Source of the DNA: Flavobacterium sp. FEMGT703F
GTDB lineage: Bacteria; Bacteroidota; Bacteroidia; Flavobacteriales; Flavobacteriaceae
Assembly (NCBI GenBank): GCA_002786385.1
Contig: PGCN01000021.1
Span: 1 to 38,668 of the forward strand
Length of the DNA stretch: 38,668 nt
Reading direction: 5' to 3'
The notes beneath the pieces are model-generated. The model did not search any database. It was given only the letters and a program-made list of their open reading frames with translations, and was not told where the DNA came from. The position numbers and the translations under genes were made by a program. Numbering within the stretch: position 1 is the first letter of the stretch; the number at the start of each line of letters is the position of its first letter. Positions 16,306 through 24,802 of the stretch are shown here, one piece after another.

Positions 16306-16340
16306 ACAAAAACCCATCCGGTTAATGTACCGAATGGGTT
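16306..16340 (-). terminator. Terminator of the H-NOX phosphorelay operon
   Basis: On the minus strand AACCCATTCGGT pairs with ACCGGATGGGTT (one mismatch) around a short loop and is followed by TTTG and TTTTTT. It lies 24 bases after the LytTR gene stop. Confidence 0.8.
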
Positions 16341-16364
16341 ATTCCTTAAGCTGTTAGAGTTGTG

Positions 16365-17102
16365 TTACAACAAATGAACGCGTTTCATCAATTCCGATTT
16401 GTTTCTGCGGCTTATCGGAATCACATCTTTACCGATTAAAACACTATTGTCTTCAATGTCCACAATTTTTTTAGTATTGATGATATAGGAACGGTGGACT
16501 TTAAAAAAGGAGTCTTTAGGAAGTTTATTCTCTATTTTCCTTAATGTATTGTGAATGGTGTAACTGTTGCTTTCGGTTTTAATAAAAACATAATCACCGT
16601 TGGCTCTGAAATACAGTATCGTATTGACATCAATTTTAATCAATCGCTTACTGTTGTTGATGTAAAATTCAGAAGCATTGGAGCTTTCAATATCGTCTTC
16701 TTTTGTTTGACTGGTTTTCTTTTTCTTTTGATTGCCTTCAAATTCTTTCAAACGCGTCATGGCTTTGTCAAAACGTTCCGGCGTTATAGGCTTCACCAAA
16801 TAATCCACTATACAATTGTATTCAAAAGCCTCTATAGCGAAATTTTTATCGGAGGTTACCAAAATAACATTAATGGTTTGATTGATGGTGTTGATAAAAT
16901 CAAACCCATTAAAGTTAGGCAAGTGGATGTCCAGAAATATCAAATCAACCTCATTATGATTTAAGTATTTCAGGGCTTCAATAGCGTCGGGAAAATCGCC
17001 TACTAAAAGAAGTTCCGGTTTGGTGCTGATGAGCTCAGTCATTACTGTTCTCGACATTAATTCGTCGTCAATGATTATACACTTTTTCATCTTTATAGTC
17101 AT
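16365..17102 (-). CDS. LytTR-family response regulator, output of the H-NOX phosphorelay
   Basis: The protein has 245 residues. The N-terminal receiver domain (about 5-125) has the acidic pair in IIIDDE, phosphoacceptor Asp58 in LIFLDIHLPNFNG, and the conserved lysine in DYLVKPITP. A charged linker (KKKKTSQTKEDD) leads to a C-terminal LytTR DNA-binding domain (about 142-245) with FYFRANGDYVFIKT-type and FFKVHRSYIINTKKI segments. It probably controls transcription directly. Its ATG overlaps the Hpt stop by four bases (ATGA), which argues for tight co-expression. A second ATG four codons later is also possible. Confidence 0.92.
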   Translation of the reverse strand: MTIKMKKCIIIDDELMSRTVMTELISTKPELLLVGDFPDAIEALKYLNHNEVDLIFLDIHLPNFNGFDFINTINQTINVILVTSDKNFAIEAFEYNCIVDYLVKPITPERFDKAMTRLKEFEGNQKKKKTSQTKEDDIESSNASEFYINNSKRLIKIDVNTILYFRANGDYVFIKTESNSYTIHNTLRKIENKLPKDSFFKVHRSYIINTKKIVDIEDNSVLIGKDVIPISRRNKSELMKRVHLL

Positions 17103-17416
17103 AATTGGTCAATAAATACTTTAACGGTTACTAAGACCGATTCAAATTCGGCCTGATTTTCGGTGCCGCCATCTCTCAGGCTGTGTTCAAAGGTTTCCGC
17201 CAGTACATAACTGTTGGTCATCCCTAAAACACCGATTTTATGTTTTAACTTATGAACGATTTCCGATGCTTCTTTTAACTTATCGTTTTTGATAAGGCTT
17301 TCGTAATCTGAAAGTTCTAACGGAAATTCGTATTTTACAATATCGATTAATTTTTGCTTGAAACTCACATTATTATTCGACAACTTTTCGAAATACTCTA
17401 TATTAGGTTGTTCCAT
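17099..17416 (-). CDS. Histidine phosphotransfer (Hpt) protein
   Basis: From the ATG at 17416 the protein has 105 residues. The frame is open further upstream but this start sits in the end of the kinase gene, overlapping its stop by 14 bases, as usual in tight operons. The Hpt motif is EIVHKLKHKIGVLGM with phosphoacceptor His55, matching the family pattern HxLKxxxxxxG. It would pass phosphate between receiver domains. The kinase upstream has no receiver of its own, so this protein and the separate receiver at 20663-21067 can complete the relay in trans. Confidence 0.88.
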   Translation of the reverse strand: MEQPNIEYFEKLSNNNVSFKQKLIDIVKYEFPLELSDYESLIKNDKLKEASEIVHKLKHKIGVLGMTNSYVLAETFEHSLRDGGTENQAEFESVLVTVKVFIDQL

Positions 17417-20105
17417 GTTCTTTAGGCATTTTGATGTAAAACGTGGTGCCAATCTCTTTTTCACTCTCAATCCAAATTTTACCGTTGTACTTTTCTACAA
17501 TCTTTTTCACAATAGACAATCCGATTCCGGTTGATTTGTTGTCGGACGAATACGATTCGAACAACTGGAAAATCTTATTTCTGAATTTTTTCGGAATCCC
17601 CGGACCGTTATCTTGTACCGAAAACGTATAGCAATTCTCGTCTTCTGTAAAGTCAATTACTACTTCTCCTTTTTCTTTGTTGTTGTGGATAATAGCGTTA
17701 CTGATTAAATTTTGAAACAACTGTTGCATTCGAAAGCGATTGGTGTTTTTTACCGGCAGCTTTTTGGCAATGGTCACTTCAATGTGCGGCGGAATATCAA
17801 TAATTTTGATGATGTTTTGAATGATTTCATTCAAATCAACCAACTCGTTAGCGTCTTCATAAGAGTCGATTTTAGAGAAGGTGAGAATCCCTTCAATAAG
17901 GTAATCCATTTTTTCTACTTTCTCTTCAATCAGACTGATGTACTGTTGTGTTTGTGCGTTCAATACGTTTTCTTTTTCGCCTTTAATCCAAGTTACCAAA
18001 GTGTGAATACTTCGCAAAGGCGATTTTAAATCGTGTGATACAATTTGGGCATACTCGTTCAAACTTTCGTTTTGGCGCTCTAAATTTTTGAGTAATTCTT
18101 CTTTTTGAATTTCTAGTTTTTTGAGTTCCGTAATGTCGAGATGGATACCGATACTGCCCACCAATTCGCCGTTAAGGTTATAGTTGGGTGCGCCGCTGAT
18201 GAGCCAATATTTTTCTTCATTGGATTTCATTTTGGCTTTGATTTGATACGAATCGGAGATGCCGTTTTTTCGGACGGCTACTTTGGAATTGAGCACTTCT
18301 TTGTTTTCATTATCCAAGAATATTTCGGAGGCTCTTTTGCCAATCAGCTCATCTGGTGTATAACCGCTCAATTCGCAAAAGGATTGGTTGATGAATTGAA
18401 TGCGATCGTTCAAATCAACTTCCAACAAGCCCATGTTCATGTTGGCAATAATGTTGCTGTATTTTTCGCGTTCGGCTTCTAAGCTTTGTTCGTATTTCTT
18501 TTTGATGGTTACATCTTCATAACTCCACAAATGGCCGTCGTATTTATTGCCGTGGTAAATGGGAATAAAACTGCGTTCTACTATTCGGCCATCAGCCATT
18601 TCGATAGTTTCTGCAATTACGGTAACTTTTTCCGCTAATATTTCGTCAATTCGGGTTAAAAAGGCGTCGGGATTTTTGAATAAAATTTTGGATTGTTCGG
18701 CGGTTTCACCACAATCTAAACCGGTTAACAATTCCGGATCTACCGGTATACCGAATAGTTCGCAAAACTTTTTGTTGACAATTAATATTTTCCGATTAAC
18801 ATCTTCCAATAAAATTCCCGACTGTAGGTTGATAATTAAGGAATACAATCGGTTTTCAGATTCGATAATTTCTTGGTTAAAGGCTTTTTCCTTAGAGACA
18901 TCTTGCTGTATGGTAAAATACTTCAAGACATTTCCATTCTCATCATTGAGTGATCGTCCTTGTACATTAGACCAGTATTTGGTTTTTGATTTTTTGTAGT
19001 TGATGATGTCGCAATTAAACGGAAGTCCTTTTTTCATTTGGTCTGCCAAGAATTGCACCGTTTTTTTATCCGTTTCCGGACCTTCTAAAACGTCTTTAAT
19101 TTGTTTGCCTATTACTTCTTCTAAAGTGAATTCGGTGATATCGGTAAAGCTTTGGTTAATCCACTCAATTCTACCTTGGTTATCACAAATAATAACAGCC
19201 GCGGTGTTTTTCTCAGCTATAGAGGAAAGTAATCTTAATTTCTCTTCTTGTTCCTTTTCTAGGGTAACATCTTCAATAATAGCGAAGTAATAGATGATTT
19301 CATTGGCTTCATTGCGCACCGGTTGTTTGGTGGTTTTGTACCAATGGGTTTTATTATTGATGGTTAAATTGGATTTTTCCCCTTCAAATATTTTTCCCTG
19401 TTTAAAGCCTTCGAGTACTTCATTGATTTTGGCTTTGTCGGTAATTTTACAAGGCCCGAAATCGAGTACAAATTGGCCAATAATGGCTTCTTTGTCTAAA
19501 GAAACAATATCTAAATACGCATTATTACACCATAAAATAGTGCCGTCAGGGGAGAACAAAACCACTCCGTTTTTATTGGCACTGGCTACTAATGATAATT
19601 TATTGAGTTCTTCTTTGTCCCGTTTTAGCGCATTTCTTTGTTGGTTAACCGTCTCTAAAAGTTCTTTGAGTTCTTTATAATTGATTTCTTGGTTTTTAGA
19701 AATGTGTAAGATGTCTAATAATGGGTCGTGAAAGGCAAAATCATTTAAGGTTAGGTTATTGTCTATCACATCATTGATGGAGACAAACCAAGGCGAACCC
19801 AGAAAAATATAGCCGCCTTCCATAGGTTCAAACTGTCCTCTGAGTGTGATATCAGAAGGTTCTTTGACTGAAATAATTACCAATTGCTCAAGACTTTTAT
19901 CGAAATTTTCTGTACTGATTTCTTCAATGTACGGACGGATAATTTTGAATACATCCGAAAATGCCGGCTTTTGGTGTAACTCGGGTACCAGTTTAGCAAT
20001 ACTTTTCCCAAAGCATTTGATGTGCAGGTTTTCATCCAATAAAATATAGAAAGGGAATATTTTATTAAAGAAAGCTTCGCTAAATGTAAAATCCTTTTGT
20101 TGCAT
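17403..20105 (-). CDS. HNOBA-PAS sensor histidine kinase partnered with H-NOX
   Basis: The protein has 900 residues and no membrane helix. Residues about 10-150 (PFYILLDENLHIKCFGKSI, FDVFKIIRPYIEE-like, GGYIFLGSPWF, LTLNDFAFHDPLLDIL) match the HNOBA domain, which contacts H-NOX proteins in soluble guanylate cyclase and bacterial kinases. A coiled coil (about 145-175) follows, then four PAS domains between about 175 and 665. The kinase core has His691 in IVSHDLKSPLRS, the N box QNLISNAIIHN (about 808), DNGPGIP and STGIGLSIVKKI. It lacks a receiver domain. It begins eight bases after the H-NOX stop. NO-dependent control of the kinase is inferred from family knowledge. Confidence 0.92.
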   Translation of the reverse strand: MQQKDFTFSEAFFNKIFPFYILLDENLHIKCFGKSIAKLVPELHQKPAFSDVFKIIRPYIEEISTENFDKSLEQLVIISVKEPSDITLRGQFEPMEGGYIFLGSPWFVSINDVIDNNLTLNDFAFHDPLLDILHISKNQEINYKELKELLETVNQQRNALKRDKEELNKLSLVASANKNGVVLFSPDGTILWCNNAYLDIVSLDKEAIIGQFVLDFGPCKITDKAKINEVLEGFKQGKIFEGEKSNLTINNKTHWYKTTKQPVRNEANEIIYYFAIIEDVTLEKEQEEKLRLLSSIAEKNTAAVIICDNQGRIEWINQSFTDITEFTLEEVIGKQIKDVLEGPETDKKTVQFLADQMKKGLPFNCDIINYKKSKTKYWSNVQGRSLNDENGNVLKYFTIQQDVSKEKAFNQEIIESENRLYSLIINLQSGILLEDVNRKILIVNKKFCELFGIPVDPELLTGLDCGETAEQSKILFKNPDAFLTRIDEILAEKVTVIAETIEMADGRIVERSFIPIYHGNKYDGHLWSYEDVTIKKKYEQSLEAEREKYSNIIANMNMGLLEVDLNDRIQFINQSFCELSGYTPDELIGKRASEIFLDNENKEVLNSKVAVRKNGISDSYQIKAKMKSNEEKYWLISGAPNYNLNGELVGSIGIHLDITELKKLEIQKEELLKNLERQNESLNEYAQIVSHDLKSPLRSIHTLVTWIKGEKENVLNAQTQQYISLIEEKVEKMDYLIEGILTFSKIDSYEDANELVDLNEIIQNIIKIIDIPPHIEVTIAKKLPVKNTNRFRMQQLFQNLISNAIIHNNKEKGEVVIDFTEDENCYTFSVQDNGPGIPKKFRNKIFQLFESYSSDNKSTGIGLSIVKKIVEKYNGKIWIESEKEIGTTFYIKMPKEHGTT

Positions 20106-20113
20106 ATACTAAA

Positions 20114-20659
20114 CTAAATCCATTCAATTTTAAAAACTTCATGACTGCTGCCTTCATTTCTTGAGGCAATCAGTTCAATTTGGGTTTCGGTTTTAAACAA
20201 TTCGCCTAGGCCCATAATCAAACCTCTGACAAATTCCTGCAAGCCTTCTCTTTTCGAGATATAATGCAAGTGTAGACTGTTTTCTTTTAGCTCGCTGATT
20301 TTGAATTCCGGTGGTGTTAGTTTCGGATACATCAAAATTACTCTGTTATGAAAAACAGGCAGATTAATTAAAAACTCTCTCAGGTTATTCCCACCGGCTT
20401 CAATTAATCCCGAATATTTGTCTTTGGTGGTTTTCAAAACCCACCATTTTCCAAAAGAGATCAAAACGTCTTCCAAAGGAATGTGCATTTCCTCCGCTAT
20501 GGTTTTGGCCAAGGTGAAGGTGATGGCATCGTCATAAGATTCATTACTGATAAAGAAACTTTCTTGGAGACCGCTTTTTTTCAATACCAGCTTCCACTGT
20601 TCCTCTCCATAAATAGTAGTTACTAAATCTTCAATCGCCTTATTAACAATTCCGTACAT
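20114..20659 (-). CDS. H-NOX haem nitric-oxide sensor protein
   Basis: The protein has 181 residues, the normal size of a stand-alone H-NOX domain. Key positions are the proximal haem ligand His104 (PVFHNRVILMYP), the conserved proline at about 117, and the haem-propionate motif Tyr133-x-Ser135-x-Arg137 (YISKR). The segment YISKREGLQEFVRGLI matches the spacing in guanylate cyclase beta 1. The distal-pocket position equivalent to Ile145 there, and to Tyr140 of the O2-binding Thermoanaerobacter protein, is Phe143. The absence of tyrosine there predicts NO rather than O2 binding. It is three bases behind a receiver gene and eight before the HNOBA kinase. Confidence 0.93.
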   Translation of the reverse strand: MYGIVNKAIEDLVTTIYGEEQWKLVLKKSGLQESFFISNESYDDAITFTLAKTIAEEMHIPLEDVLISFGKWWVLKTTKDKYSGLIEAGGNNLREFLINLPVFHNRVILMYPKLTPPEFKISELKENSLHLHYISKREGLQEFVRGLIMGLGELFKTETQIELIASRNEGSSHEVFKIEWI

Positions 20660-20662
20660 GGC

Positions 20663-21067
20663 TTATGATTTGATGAGTTCGTTTGAGCTCCAATAATCCA
20701 GTATTCTCTCTACGCGAACTACATAATCTTCGTACTTTAATGGCTTTATAATATAGCCGGCTATGCCAATTTTATAACATTCTACGATATCTTTCGGATT
20801 GTTGGATGTGGTCAAAACAATGGCCGGTATGTGCTTTAAATGCTTGATTTTTTTCAAAGTGTTTAAGAACTCAATTCCATTAATTTTGGGCATATTCAAA
20901 TCCAATACAATAATGTCGGGCAATTGTTTGGAGTTGTTTAGAAACTTTAGGGCGTCTTCGCCATTTCGGGTTTCTATGATTTGATGTTTTAAACCCGTAT
21001 TTTCGGTTACCTTCACAAATTTCATTACCTCTATAGTGTCGTCTTCTATCAGTAGTATTTGCAACAT
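20663..21067 (-). CDS. Single-domain response regulator (receiver only)
   Basis: From the ATG at 21067 the protein has 134 residues; the open frame extends 12 bases further only through a TTG. It is one receiver domain with acidic residues in LLIEDDTIEV, phosphoacceptor Asp56 in IIVLDLNMPKINGIEF, the TTSN segment and the lysine in YIIKPL. It has no output domain. It leads the H-NOX operon, and with the kinase and Hpt protein downstream it can serve as the missing middle receiver of a phosphorelay. It resembles the Rcp1-type receivers that partner phytochrome-like kinases. A TATTTTTG -7 element lies at 21101-21108. Confidence 0.9.
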   Translation of the reverse strand: MLQILLIEDDTIEVMKFVKVTENTGLKHQIIETRNGEDALKFLNNSKQLPDIIVLDLNMPKINGIEFLNTLKKIKHLKHIPAIVLTTSNNPKDIVECYKIGIAGYIIKPLKYEDYVVRVERILDYWSSNELIKS

Positions 21068-21100
21068 TTTTTTATACAAATTTTAGGGTTAAGTAACACT

Positions 21101-21108
21101 CAAAAATA
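21101..21108 (-). promoter_or_regulatory. -7 element (TATTTTTG) of the H-NOX operon
   Basis: The minus strand reads TATTTTTG, an exact TAnnTTTG match, 33 bases before the ATG at 21067. No copy of the TATGAC palindrome lies upstream at the distance seen for ccoI, ccoS and hemN, so the operon is probably controlled differently. The remainder of the gap up to hemN (21109-21322) holds nothing else I can support. Confidence 0.45.
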
Positions 21109-21322
21109 AATGAATCTGTCAGCAATACTGTTAAAATTAGATGAAAGGATTTTTAAACAAGTTAAAAGGTACAAATAATTATTTAAACGGTTAAATAATT
21201 AAGATGAAATGTTTTTTTTAACTCGAAAAAATAAATTTATTCGTACCTAATTTTACGGTTGAATGGCATGAATTAGATAGTCAGCGGAATGGTTTGTTGG
21301 GATTGACAGATTGTTTTACGAA

Positions 21323-22687
21323 TCAAACCGTCATGGAGAATAAATGATTTTGAGGTGTTTTGCGTTTAAGTCGCAAGTCGAATGCCATACAAATGTTGCG
21401 CACAAACGGTTTTCCTTTTTCCGTTACGGTCAAACTATTTGGTTTGATGACCAAAAGTTCATCATGACTCATTTCCAGTAAGCTGTCGAGTACTTCGTGC
21501 AATTCTTTAAAGTTTCCTTCGTTGTAATGCCAAGTGGTTTTGAATTGACACATTAAATTGAGAATGTGTTGGCGAATAATCAAATCTTCCTCTGTTAAGA
21601 TATGACCTCTGAACACGGGCAATTCATTGTGGTTTATGCTATCGTAGTAAGTTTCTAGTTCTTTCTCGTTTTGCGCAAAACCATACCAACTGTCGCTTAT
21701 AGAAGAAACGCCCAAGCCAATCATTAAGCGAGTTTTTGAGGCGGTATAGCCCATAAAATTGCGGTGTAATTTTCCTTCTTGAAAAGATTGGTACATACTG
21801 TCCTCTTTAAGGGCAAAGTGGTCCATCCCAATTTCGTGATAGCCACGCTCGGCCAACAGTGCTTTACCCACTTCGTAGAGTTTGCGTTTTTCGTCGTCTT
21901 TCGGCACGTCTTCATCTTTAAAACCGCGTTGGCCATTGCCTTTTATCCAAGGCACGTGCGCATAACTGTAAAAAGCAATTCTGTCCGGTGCCAACGAATT
22001 GGTCTTTTCAATGGTGTCGATTACGTTGTCTAACGTTTGAAACGGCAAGCCGAATACCAAGTCATGAGACACTGATGTATAGCCAATTTCTCTGGCCCAA
22101 AAAGTGACTTTGGCCACATTGTGAAAAGGTTGCAGGCGATGAATGGCGGTTTGCACTTTTTCGGAGTAATCCTGAACGCCAAAACTAACCCTGCGGAACC
22201 CCAAGTCGTATAATTTTTGCAAATGCGCTTTGGTGGTATTGTTCGGATGACCTTCAAAACTGAACTCGTATTCTTTGGCCTTTTCCGCTTTGGCTAAAAT
22301 ACCGTTGATGAGTTGTTCTAAGTTTTCGGGAGCAAAAAATGTTGGTGTGCCGCCACCCAAATGGATTTCTTTAATGATGGGTTTTTCGGGAAAAGTATCG
22401 CAGTACAATTGCCATTCTTTCAATACAGCTTCTATGTACGGATTTTCTACTTCGTGGCGTTTCGTAATGCGCTTGTGGCAACCGCAAAAAGTGCACAAAC
22501 TCTCGCAAAATGGCAAGTGAATGTATAAACTAATCCCTTCGGAAGCATTGCTTTCGGTAAAACTTTGTAGTAAGGTTTTGCGCCATTTTTCTGAAGAAAA
22601 GGAGCTTTCATCCCAATACGGAACTGTCGGATAACTGGTATATCTCGGACCCGGAACGTTATATTTTTGGACTAATGAAACCGTCAT
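21323..22687 (-). CDS. hemN: Oxygen-independent coproporphyrinogen III oxidase
   Basis: This radical-SAM enzyme converts coproporphyrinogen III to protoporphyrinogen IX without oxygen, for haem synthesis at low oxygen. From the ATG at 22687 it has 454 residues, close to the 457 of E. coli HemN. Motifs are YTSYPTVPYWDE, the cluster motif CESLCTFCGC (Cys61, 65, 68, 70), EIHLGGGTPTFF and GFRRVSFGVQD. An in-frame TTG at 22708 was rejected as start because the -7 element at 22706-22713 would place transcription start beyond it. A palindromic operator lies upstream, like those of ccoI and ccoS. It supplies haem needed by the oxidase and by H-NOX. Confidence 0.95.
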   Translation of the reverse strand: MTVSLVQKYNVPGPRYTSYPTVPYWDESSFSSEKWRKTLLQSFTESNASEGISLYIHLPFCESLCTFCGCHKRITKRHEVENPYIEAVLKEWQLYCDTFPEKPIIKEIHLGGGTPTFFAPENLEQLINGILAKAEKAKEYEFSFEGHPNNTTKAHLQKLYDLGFRRVSFGVQDYSEKVQTAIHRLQPFHNVAKVTFWAREIGYTSVSHDLVFGLPFQTLDNVIDTIEKTNSLAPDRIAFYSYAHVPWIKGNGQRGFKDEDVPKDDEKRKLYEVGKALLAERGYHEIGMDHFALKEDSMYQSFQEGKLHRNFMGYTASKTRLMIGLGVSSISDSWYGFAQNEKELETYYDSINHNELPVFRGHILTEEDLIIRQHILNLMCQFKTTWHYNEGNFKELHEVLDSLLEMSHDELLVIKPNSLTVTEKGKPFVRNICMAFDLRLKRKTPQNHLFSMTV

Positions 22688-22705
22688 AATGCAATTTTTC
22701 AAAAC

Positions 22706-22713
22706 CAAAGGTA
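22706..22713 (-). promoter_or_regulatory. -7 element (TACCTTTG) of hemN
   Basis: The minus strand reads TACCTTTG, an exact TAnnTTTG match, 18 bases before the ATG at 22687. Its first base (22713) is 29.5 bp from the centre of operator site 3. Confidence 0.6.
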
Positions 22714-22734
22714 GTATTAGCGTTTCCTATTAAA

Positions 22735-22750
22735 AATGACAATTGTCATA
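22735..22750. promoter_or_regulatory. Palindromic operator, site 3 (upstream of hemN)
   Basis: ATGACAATTGTCAT (22736-22749) is a perfect 14-base palindrome. Read on the hemN strand it is preceded by T and followed by TTTTAA, as at sites 1 and 2. Its centre is 22742.5. It differs from site 2 by one central base (AATT rather than AAAT). Confidence 0.75.
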
Positions 22751-22757
22751 TCGGCAT

Positions 22758-22788
22758 AAAAAAACCTCTTCGGGTTAAGGAAGAGGTT
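22758..22788 (-). terminator. Terminator of the MORN-DUF3857 operon
   Basis: On the minus strand AACCTCTTC pairs with GAAGAGGTT around an eight-base loop, followed by five further T residues. It lies 22 bases after the 22810 gene and directly before the hemN operator, so it separates hemN from upstream transcription. Confidence 0.9.
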
Positions 22789-22809
22789 TGTATTTGGGTT
22801 TGAATGGGT

Positions 22810-24783
22810 TTAACTTTTGGTCAGCATGATGACAATTTTATTGAAATCGGCGGCCGCATTAATCACGTCTTTATACTCGTTGAATTTCTCTAAAGGATAA
22901 TTCACCACATTGTAAAATTCGGTGTTGGTTACGGTAATTACACCCTCTTTTTCGGTATAACTGCTCACAAATCCGGCTTCGGTTTTATTGTTAAGGTCGG
23001 TTTTGAAATTCATATTGAACTTCTCTAAATTTTTAGCCGTTACACCTTTAGGCAAGATGATTTTTAAGGTTCTTTGGTAGGCGTGCGGATGGTCTATTTC
23101 TACCGGTAACGTTCTTTTGTTTTCTTGGTACAATTCCATTTGGGAACCTATGAGTTTACCGACAGAAAACAAATAATTCCCTCCGGCATTTTGGAGTAAA
23201 TCTTTGCCATCAAACGTCAGCTTCATTACAAACGGTTTTTTACCGATGTTTTCTACGCCGTCATTTTCTGTTTTTAGCGAAGTGTATTCCGTGTTTATGG
23301 TGTAGTTTTCGGCTATGCTTTTTAAAATGGTTTGGTATTGTTCTGCCGACGTAAAGTCTTTAATTGGCTGAAAACTCATTGCAGTATAACCGCCAAAATC
23401 GATGGAAGTTGTGATTTTTGGATTTTCTAAATCTTCCGTGAAATCGGCTGTGATGACCATGTGATCAGTAGTGATTTCCACGCCCGGTAATTCGATAAAA
23501 TTGATTTCGCTTACGCCCATACTTACTCCACCGAAGATTTTTTCACTGATGAATAAACCGTTATTGTTCCCTAAATTGTCAGGGAACAACGGAATGCGGT
23601 ATTCGATTTCGCTGGGTGTCAGGTACTTTTTGATGGCCGGGAAGTAAAACAAGGCTTCGTCGAGATTCTCGTAGCTTTCAAAATCTTTTTCAAACGGGAT
23701 TTCGAATCGGTTAGAGGTGAGCACCAATTTATTTTCAATTTTAAATTCGCGGAACACAGCCGAATACAACTTGAGCAAGTCGATTTTGTTGGCTTGTTTG
23801 TTTTTTAAAATCGCGGCGATACTTTCGGCACTTTCGGCGTACAAATTGAAAGAGATGGTTTTTTTGATTTTGTTTTCGATATTCCAAATTTGCGCTTGCA
23901 GGTCGTTTGTTTTCTGAATCTGACTGCAAAAATCGGTTATTGTTTTCAAGTCTTTTTTGTCGAGTGTCGGATTGATGCGATCGTAAAAGTTTGAAGTAAA
24001 TTTGGCGTAACTGTTGATGTTTTTGGCACCGGTGTAAAAGTTTTCATCCAATTTGTAGCGGAACAATTTCAAGTATACATCGCGGTTGGAGTACTTTTCA
24101 TCGTCTTCCAAAGCGGCAATATTGTTGTCTTTTACAGTTAGTGTTTTTTTCAAAGTATCGGCAGCGGTGGCTTCAACAGCTTCAGGTAAGCCGTTAGACG
24201 ATTTGGTTTTGAACTTCAAATGGCGCGGATAAATCAATTGAAATTCGTTACTTACAATAGGTACGCTCGATTGCATGCGCATGGTTTTTCCGTCTAATTC
24301 CGGGAATTCTTCCAGCATGAATATTTTTTCGATTACACTGCCTTTCTCTAAGCCGGTAATGGCGAAGTAGTTGTATTTGAGTTGTTTTTCTTCATCTACT
24401 TCTTCTTTGATGTCTTTTTTGTCAAACAAGGTTACCTTACCGTTTTGTTGGATGACGCGTACTTTGGTTTCGATTACGCTTTCGTTCATTTTAAACGGAA
24501 TGTACACTTTGTTGTTGCGTTCAACGGCATCATTGGAGTTGATGTAGGTTCTTTCGTGAACCATGTAGTATTGAGCTGCGCCCTTGCCTTTGGTTGCTAA
24601 TTCGATTTTGACCACGCGCGATAAGACTACTTCTTTTTCGTCTTTATACTGTGCCGGAATATCGATTACGGTGTTTTTATCATCCCAATGGTAGTTTTGG
24701 AAGGTGAAATCTTGTGCATTGAGAGACACAGTAAACAATAGGGCTACTATGGCTGTAAGCTTTGAAAGATTGGTATAGTTCAT
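22810..24783 (-). CDS. DUF3857 protein with degenerate transglutaminase-like domain
   Basis: The protein has 657 residues. A signal peptide ends in VSLNAQDF. Residues about 50-200 form a DUF3857-like beta domain (VVKIELATKGKGAAQYYMVHERTYINSND and GLEKGSVIEKIF). The following helical region (LKNKQANKIDLLKLYSAVFREFKIENKLVLTSNR) aligns with the transglutaminase core of the neighbour at 24803, but the catalytic cysteine is replaced (NKID where the neighbour has DCKD) and no DHM or LDATD motif is seen. It is therefore probably a non-catalytic paralogue. The C-terminus is a beta-rich domain. It begins 19 bases after its active paralogue and ends the operon. Function unknown. Confidence 0.85.
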   Translation of the reverse strand: MNYTNLSKLTAIVALLFTVSLNAQDFTFQNYHWDDKNTVIDIPAQYKDEKEVVLSRVVKIELATKGKGAAQYYMVHERTYINSNDAVERNNKVYIPFKMNESVIETKVRVIQQNGKVTLFDKKDIKEEVDEEKQLKYNYFAITGLEKGSVIEKIFMLEEFPELDGKTMRMQSSVPIVSNEFQLIYPRHLKFKTKSSNGLPEAVEATAADTLKKTLTVKDNNIAALEDDEKYSNRDVYLKLFRYKLDENFYTGAKNINSYAKFTSNFYDRINPTLDKKDLKTITDFCSQIQKTNDLQAQIWNIENKIKKTISFNLYAESAESIAAILKNKQANKIDLLKLYSAVFREFKIENKLVLTSNRFEIPFEKDFESYENLDEALFYFPAIKKYLTPSEIEYRIPLFPDNLGNNNGLFISEKIFGGVSMGVSEINFIELPGVEITTDHMVITADFTEDLENPKITTSIDFGGYTAMSFQPIKDFTSAEQYQTILKSIAENYTINTEYTSLKTENDGVENIGKKPFVMKLTFDGKDLLQNAGGNYLFSVGKLIGSQMELYQENKRTLPVEIDHPHAYQRTLKIILPKGVTAKNLEKFNMNFKTDLNNKTEAGFVSSYTEKEGVITVTNTEFYNVVNYPLEKFNEYKDVINAAADFNKIVIMLTKS

Positions 24784-24802
24784 GGTTTGTTTTTTTCGTA
24801 GT

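Noticed and set aside
21101..21130. TGAC-AGAT-TCAT upstream of the H-NOX operon as a fourth operator site
   Set aside because: The half-sites are out of register by one base and lie next to the -7 element rather than 29.5 bp away.
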